In this document: in pieces, positions 62,314 through 64,000 of the stretch
How positions within the stretch are numbered: position 1 is the stretch's first letter
Layout of the letters: every line of letters starts with the position of its first letter
Position numbers and translations under genes: made by a program
From: Pseudoclavibacter caeni
GTDB lineage: Bacteria; Actinomycetota; Actinomycetes; Actinomycetales; Microbacteriaceae
Reading direction: 5' to 3'
Assembly (NCBI RefSeq): GCF_008831125.1
Contig: NZ_WBKA01000003.1
Span: 62,001 to 126,000, forward strand
DNA: 64,000 nucleotides
The notes under the pieces: generated by a model
What the model was told of the DNA's origin: nothing
What the model saw: the letters and a program-made list of their open reading frames with translations, nothing else
The model's database searches: none

Positions 62314-63522
62314 GTGCAACACAGCGACTCCTTCATCCAGACGACGACCGCGGGCAGCCTGCCCCGCACCGAGACCCTGATCGACGCTTACTCCCGTCGG
62401 GTCGACGGCGAGGAGGTGCCCGACTTCGACCGCCTGCTCGCCGACGGCGTCGGCGAGGTCGTGGCCCACCAGCGCGAGGTGGGGCTCAGCATCCCCGGCG
62501 ACGGCGAGTACGGAAAGTCGATGGCCTGCGCGGTCGACTACGGCGCCTGGTGGTCGTACATCTTCGACCGCGTCGACGGGCTCGAGATCGACGATCGCGG
62601 CGACGCGTTCACCGCCGACGTGCAGTCCACCCCGGGACACATCCGGCTGACCGGCTTCGCTCACCGGCGCGACCGCACGGTCTTCGCCGACGCGTACGCC
62701 GACCCGGAGAGCGGCATCTACACGAAGCCGAAGAAGCGCAACCCGTTCCCGAAGGCCTCCGGCCCGATCCACTACGTCGGACAGGGCCAGGTGGCCCGTG
62801 ACCTCGCCAACTTCCGGGCCGCGCTGGACACCTCCGGCTACGATGACGGTTTCATCACCGCGCTCTCCCCCGGCTCGGCCGCCCGCATCACCAACGACCA
62901 CTACGCCTCAGAGGAGGAGTTCATCTGGGCGTGGGCGGACGTGCTGCACGAAGAGTACAAGGCGATCCTCGACGCCGGGCTGACCCTGCAGATCGACGAC
63001 CCCTCGATCGCCGAGAACTTCGACCAGATCACCCCGGAGCCGAGCGTCGCTGATTACGTCGCGTTCACCCGCACCCGCATCGAGGCGCTCAACCACGCCC
63101 TCGAGGGGCTCGACCAGGATCGTGTGCGCCTGCACATCTGCTGGGGGTCATGGCACGGCCCGCACACTACCGACCTCGAGTTCCGGCACCTGATCGACCT
63201 GGTGCTCGAGGCGAACGTCGGCGGCTACAGCTTCGAGGCCGCCAACGCCCGCCACGAGCATGAGTGGACCGTCTGGCGCGATCACAGGCTGCCCGACGGC
63301 AAGATGATCCTGCCCGGTGTGGTCAGCCACGCCACGAACGTCGTGGAGCACCCCGAGCTCGTCGCCCAGCGCATCGAGCGGTTCGCCGGGCTCGTCGGCC
63401 GCGAGAACGTGATCGCCTCGACCGACTGCGGGCTGGGCGGGCGCGTCCACCCGCACATCGCCTGGGCGAAGCTCCAGTCGCTCGCCGAGGGCGCGCGGAT
63501 CGCCACCGAGCGGCTCTTCTGA
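62314..63522 (+). CDS. MetE-type cobalamin-independent methionine synthase-like protein
   Basis: Single-barrel protein of 402 aa similar to the C-terminal catalytic half of MetE and to epoxyalkane:CoM transferase-like proteins. It has a zinc-ligand pattern: HICWGSWHGPH (His and Cys), Glu in YSFEAANARHEHEW and the final Cys in STDCGLGGRVHPH. Full MetE has a second N-terminal barrel, absent here. It probably transfers a methyl or similar group to a thiol; the methyl donor and acceptor are unknown. The GTG start is preceded by TAGACT, so the mRNA is probably leaderless. Confidence 0.82.
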   Translation: MQHSDSFIQTTTAGSLPRTETLIDAYSRRVDGEEVPDFDRLLADGVGEVVAHQREVGLSIPGDGEYGKSMACAVDYGAWWSYIFDRVDGLEIDDRGDAFTADVQSTPGHIRLTGFAHRRDRTVFADAYADPESGIYTKPKKRNPFPKASGPIHYVGQGQVARDLANFRAALDTSGYDDGFITALSPGSAARITNDHYASEEEFIWAWADVLHEEYKAILDAGLTLQIDDPSIAENFDQITPEPSVADYVAFTRTRIEALNHALEGLDQDRVRLHICWGSWHGPHTTDLEFRHLIDLVLEANVGGYSFEAANARHEHEWTVWRDHRLPDGKMILPGVVSHATNVVEHPELVAQRIERFAGLVGRENVIASTDCGLGGRVHPHIAWAKLQSLAEGARIATERLF

Positions 63523-63611
63523 CCGCTCGCCCCGGCATCGATCCCTGAGCGCACGCCCGACCTCGAGCTCTCCGCCCGTGGCCGAGCCGTCGCCTGCGCA
63601 TCGGCCGGCAC

Positions 63612-63657
63612 ACAGGCGAGGGGGACGCGGGTTCACGCCCGCATCCCCTTCGCCTGT
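63612..63657. terminator. Hairpin between the MetE-like gene and acs
   Basis: Arms at 63612-63631 and 63638-63657 pair over 20 bp with one G-U and one C-A mismatch and a 6-nt loop. It lies in the convergent gap and could serve both genes. Confidence 0.75.
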
Positions 63658-63676
63658 CCCCGCACCCTGTCACCAC

Positions 63677-64000
63677 TCACCCGTCGGCGGCGATGATCCC
63701 CCGGATCGTGTCGATCACGGACGGGTCGGAGACGGTCGTCAGGTCCCCCACCTCCGCACCTGATGCGAGCGCGGCGAGCACCCGTCGGATGATCTTGCCC
63801 GACCGGGTCTTCGGCAGATCGGGCACCACGTGCACGGCCTTCGGGCGGGCGATCGCGCCGATCGTCGCGGCGACGTGCGCACGCAGCTCGGCCGGAGCGT
63901 CCTGCAGCTCGACCAGGTGCTGGTTGCGCTTGAGCACCACGAACGCGACGACCGCCTGCCCGGTGTCCGGGTCCGGCGCGCCGACCACGGCCGCCTCGGC
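63677..64000 (-). CDS. acs: Acetyl-CoA synthetase, C-terminal part (cut by window end)
   Basis: Partial gene: about 107 residues of the AMP-forming ligase C-terminal domain, reading out of the window at 64000. It shows VVGAPDPDTGQAVVAFVVLK, AIARPKAVHVVPDLPKTRSGKIIRRVL, with the conserved Lys of SGKIIRR that carries out acetyl-AMP formation and is acetylated as a control in many bacteria. The end after SGAEVGDLTTVSDPSVI is typical of Acs. The N-terminal 80% is outside the window. Confidence 0.85.
   Translation of the reverse strand, partial: AEAAVVGAPDPDTGQAVVAFVVLKRNQHLVELQDAPAELRAHVAATIGAIARPKAVHVVPDLPKTRSGKIIRRVLAALASGAEVGDLTTVSDPSVIDTIRGIIAADG

Overview
The window is about 64 kb of very GC-rich, densely coding chromosomal DNA from an actinomycete. 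Three things point to Actinomycetota: a kgd-type 2-oxoglutarate dehydrogenase with its own acyltransferase domain, an RsrA/SigR redox sigma pair beside aroA, and the actinobacterial DUF2469 and DUF4192 families. Gene order and content suit the order Micrococcales, but sequence reading alone cannot fix the family. Everything looks like core chromosome. I found no phage, IS element, CRISPR array, complete tRNA or rRNA.

Layout. 0-10.5 kb: an rRNA-type methyltransferase, a YrdC/YciO protein, a Nudix hydrolase translationally coupled to gatB-gatA, a separately started gatC, two coupled CNNM/CorC-like membrane proteins and guaB1. 10.7-14.6 kb: kgd, closed by a very long perfect hairpin. 14.8-20.7 kb: rsrA-sigH on the minus strand, divergent from aroA-rsgA, then hisN and a DUF4192 gene. 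20.7-28.4 kb: a minus-strand series of nnrD, M18 aminopeptidase, mnmA, cysteine desulfurase, a thioredoxin/TPR protein and a composite membrane/lipoprotein. The desulfurase and mnmA together supply sulfur for tRNA 2-thiouridine. 28.6-32.7 kb: an AI-2E family permease, an alpha/beta hydrolase, two small secreted muralytic enzymes (SLT-like and Rpf-like) and a DivIVA-like protein. 32.7-37 kb: cdsA-frr-pyrH and tsf-rpsB. 37.2-51 kb: an M23 peptidase, xerC-dprA-comM-yraN, DUF2469-rnhB-lepB, rplS, rpsP-khpA-rimM-trmD, a GCS2-type ligase and ffh. 51.2-64 kb: pfkA, mutY, ftsY-smc, a LOG-Nudix fusion with mutM, rnc-rpmF-yceD, a MetE-like protein and the 3' end of acs, which is cut by the window edge.

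How the genes work together. Much of the right half is translation and protein export: EF-Ts, S2, UMP kinase, RRF, L19, TrmD, RimM, KhpA, S16, Ffh, FtsY, LepB, L32 and RNase III. DNA repair and uptake functions (mutM, mutY, dprA, comM, xerC, rnhB) are mixed in. Adjacent genes are repeatedly coupled by 4-nt ATGA/GTGA overlaps. Many transcription units show a TANNNT-like -10 box ending only 6-7 nt before the start codon, which predicts leaderless mRNAs.

The main oddities are: a LOG-Nudix fusion; an RsgA without its zinc-binding C-terminus; a composite membrane protein with an internal lipobox; two overlapping divergent leaderless promoters in a 23-bp gap; and a 680-bp gene-free, repeat-bearing block between ffh and pfkA. 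I did not see a convincing new multi-gene system.
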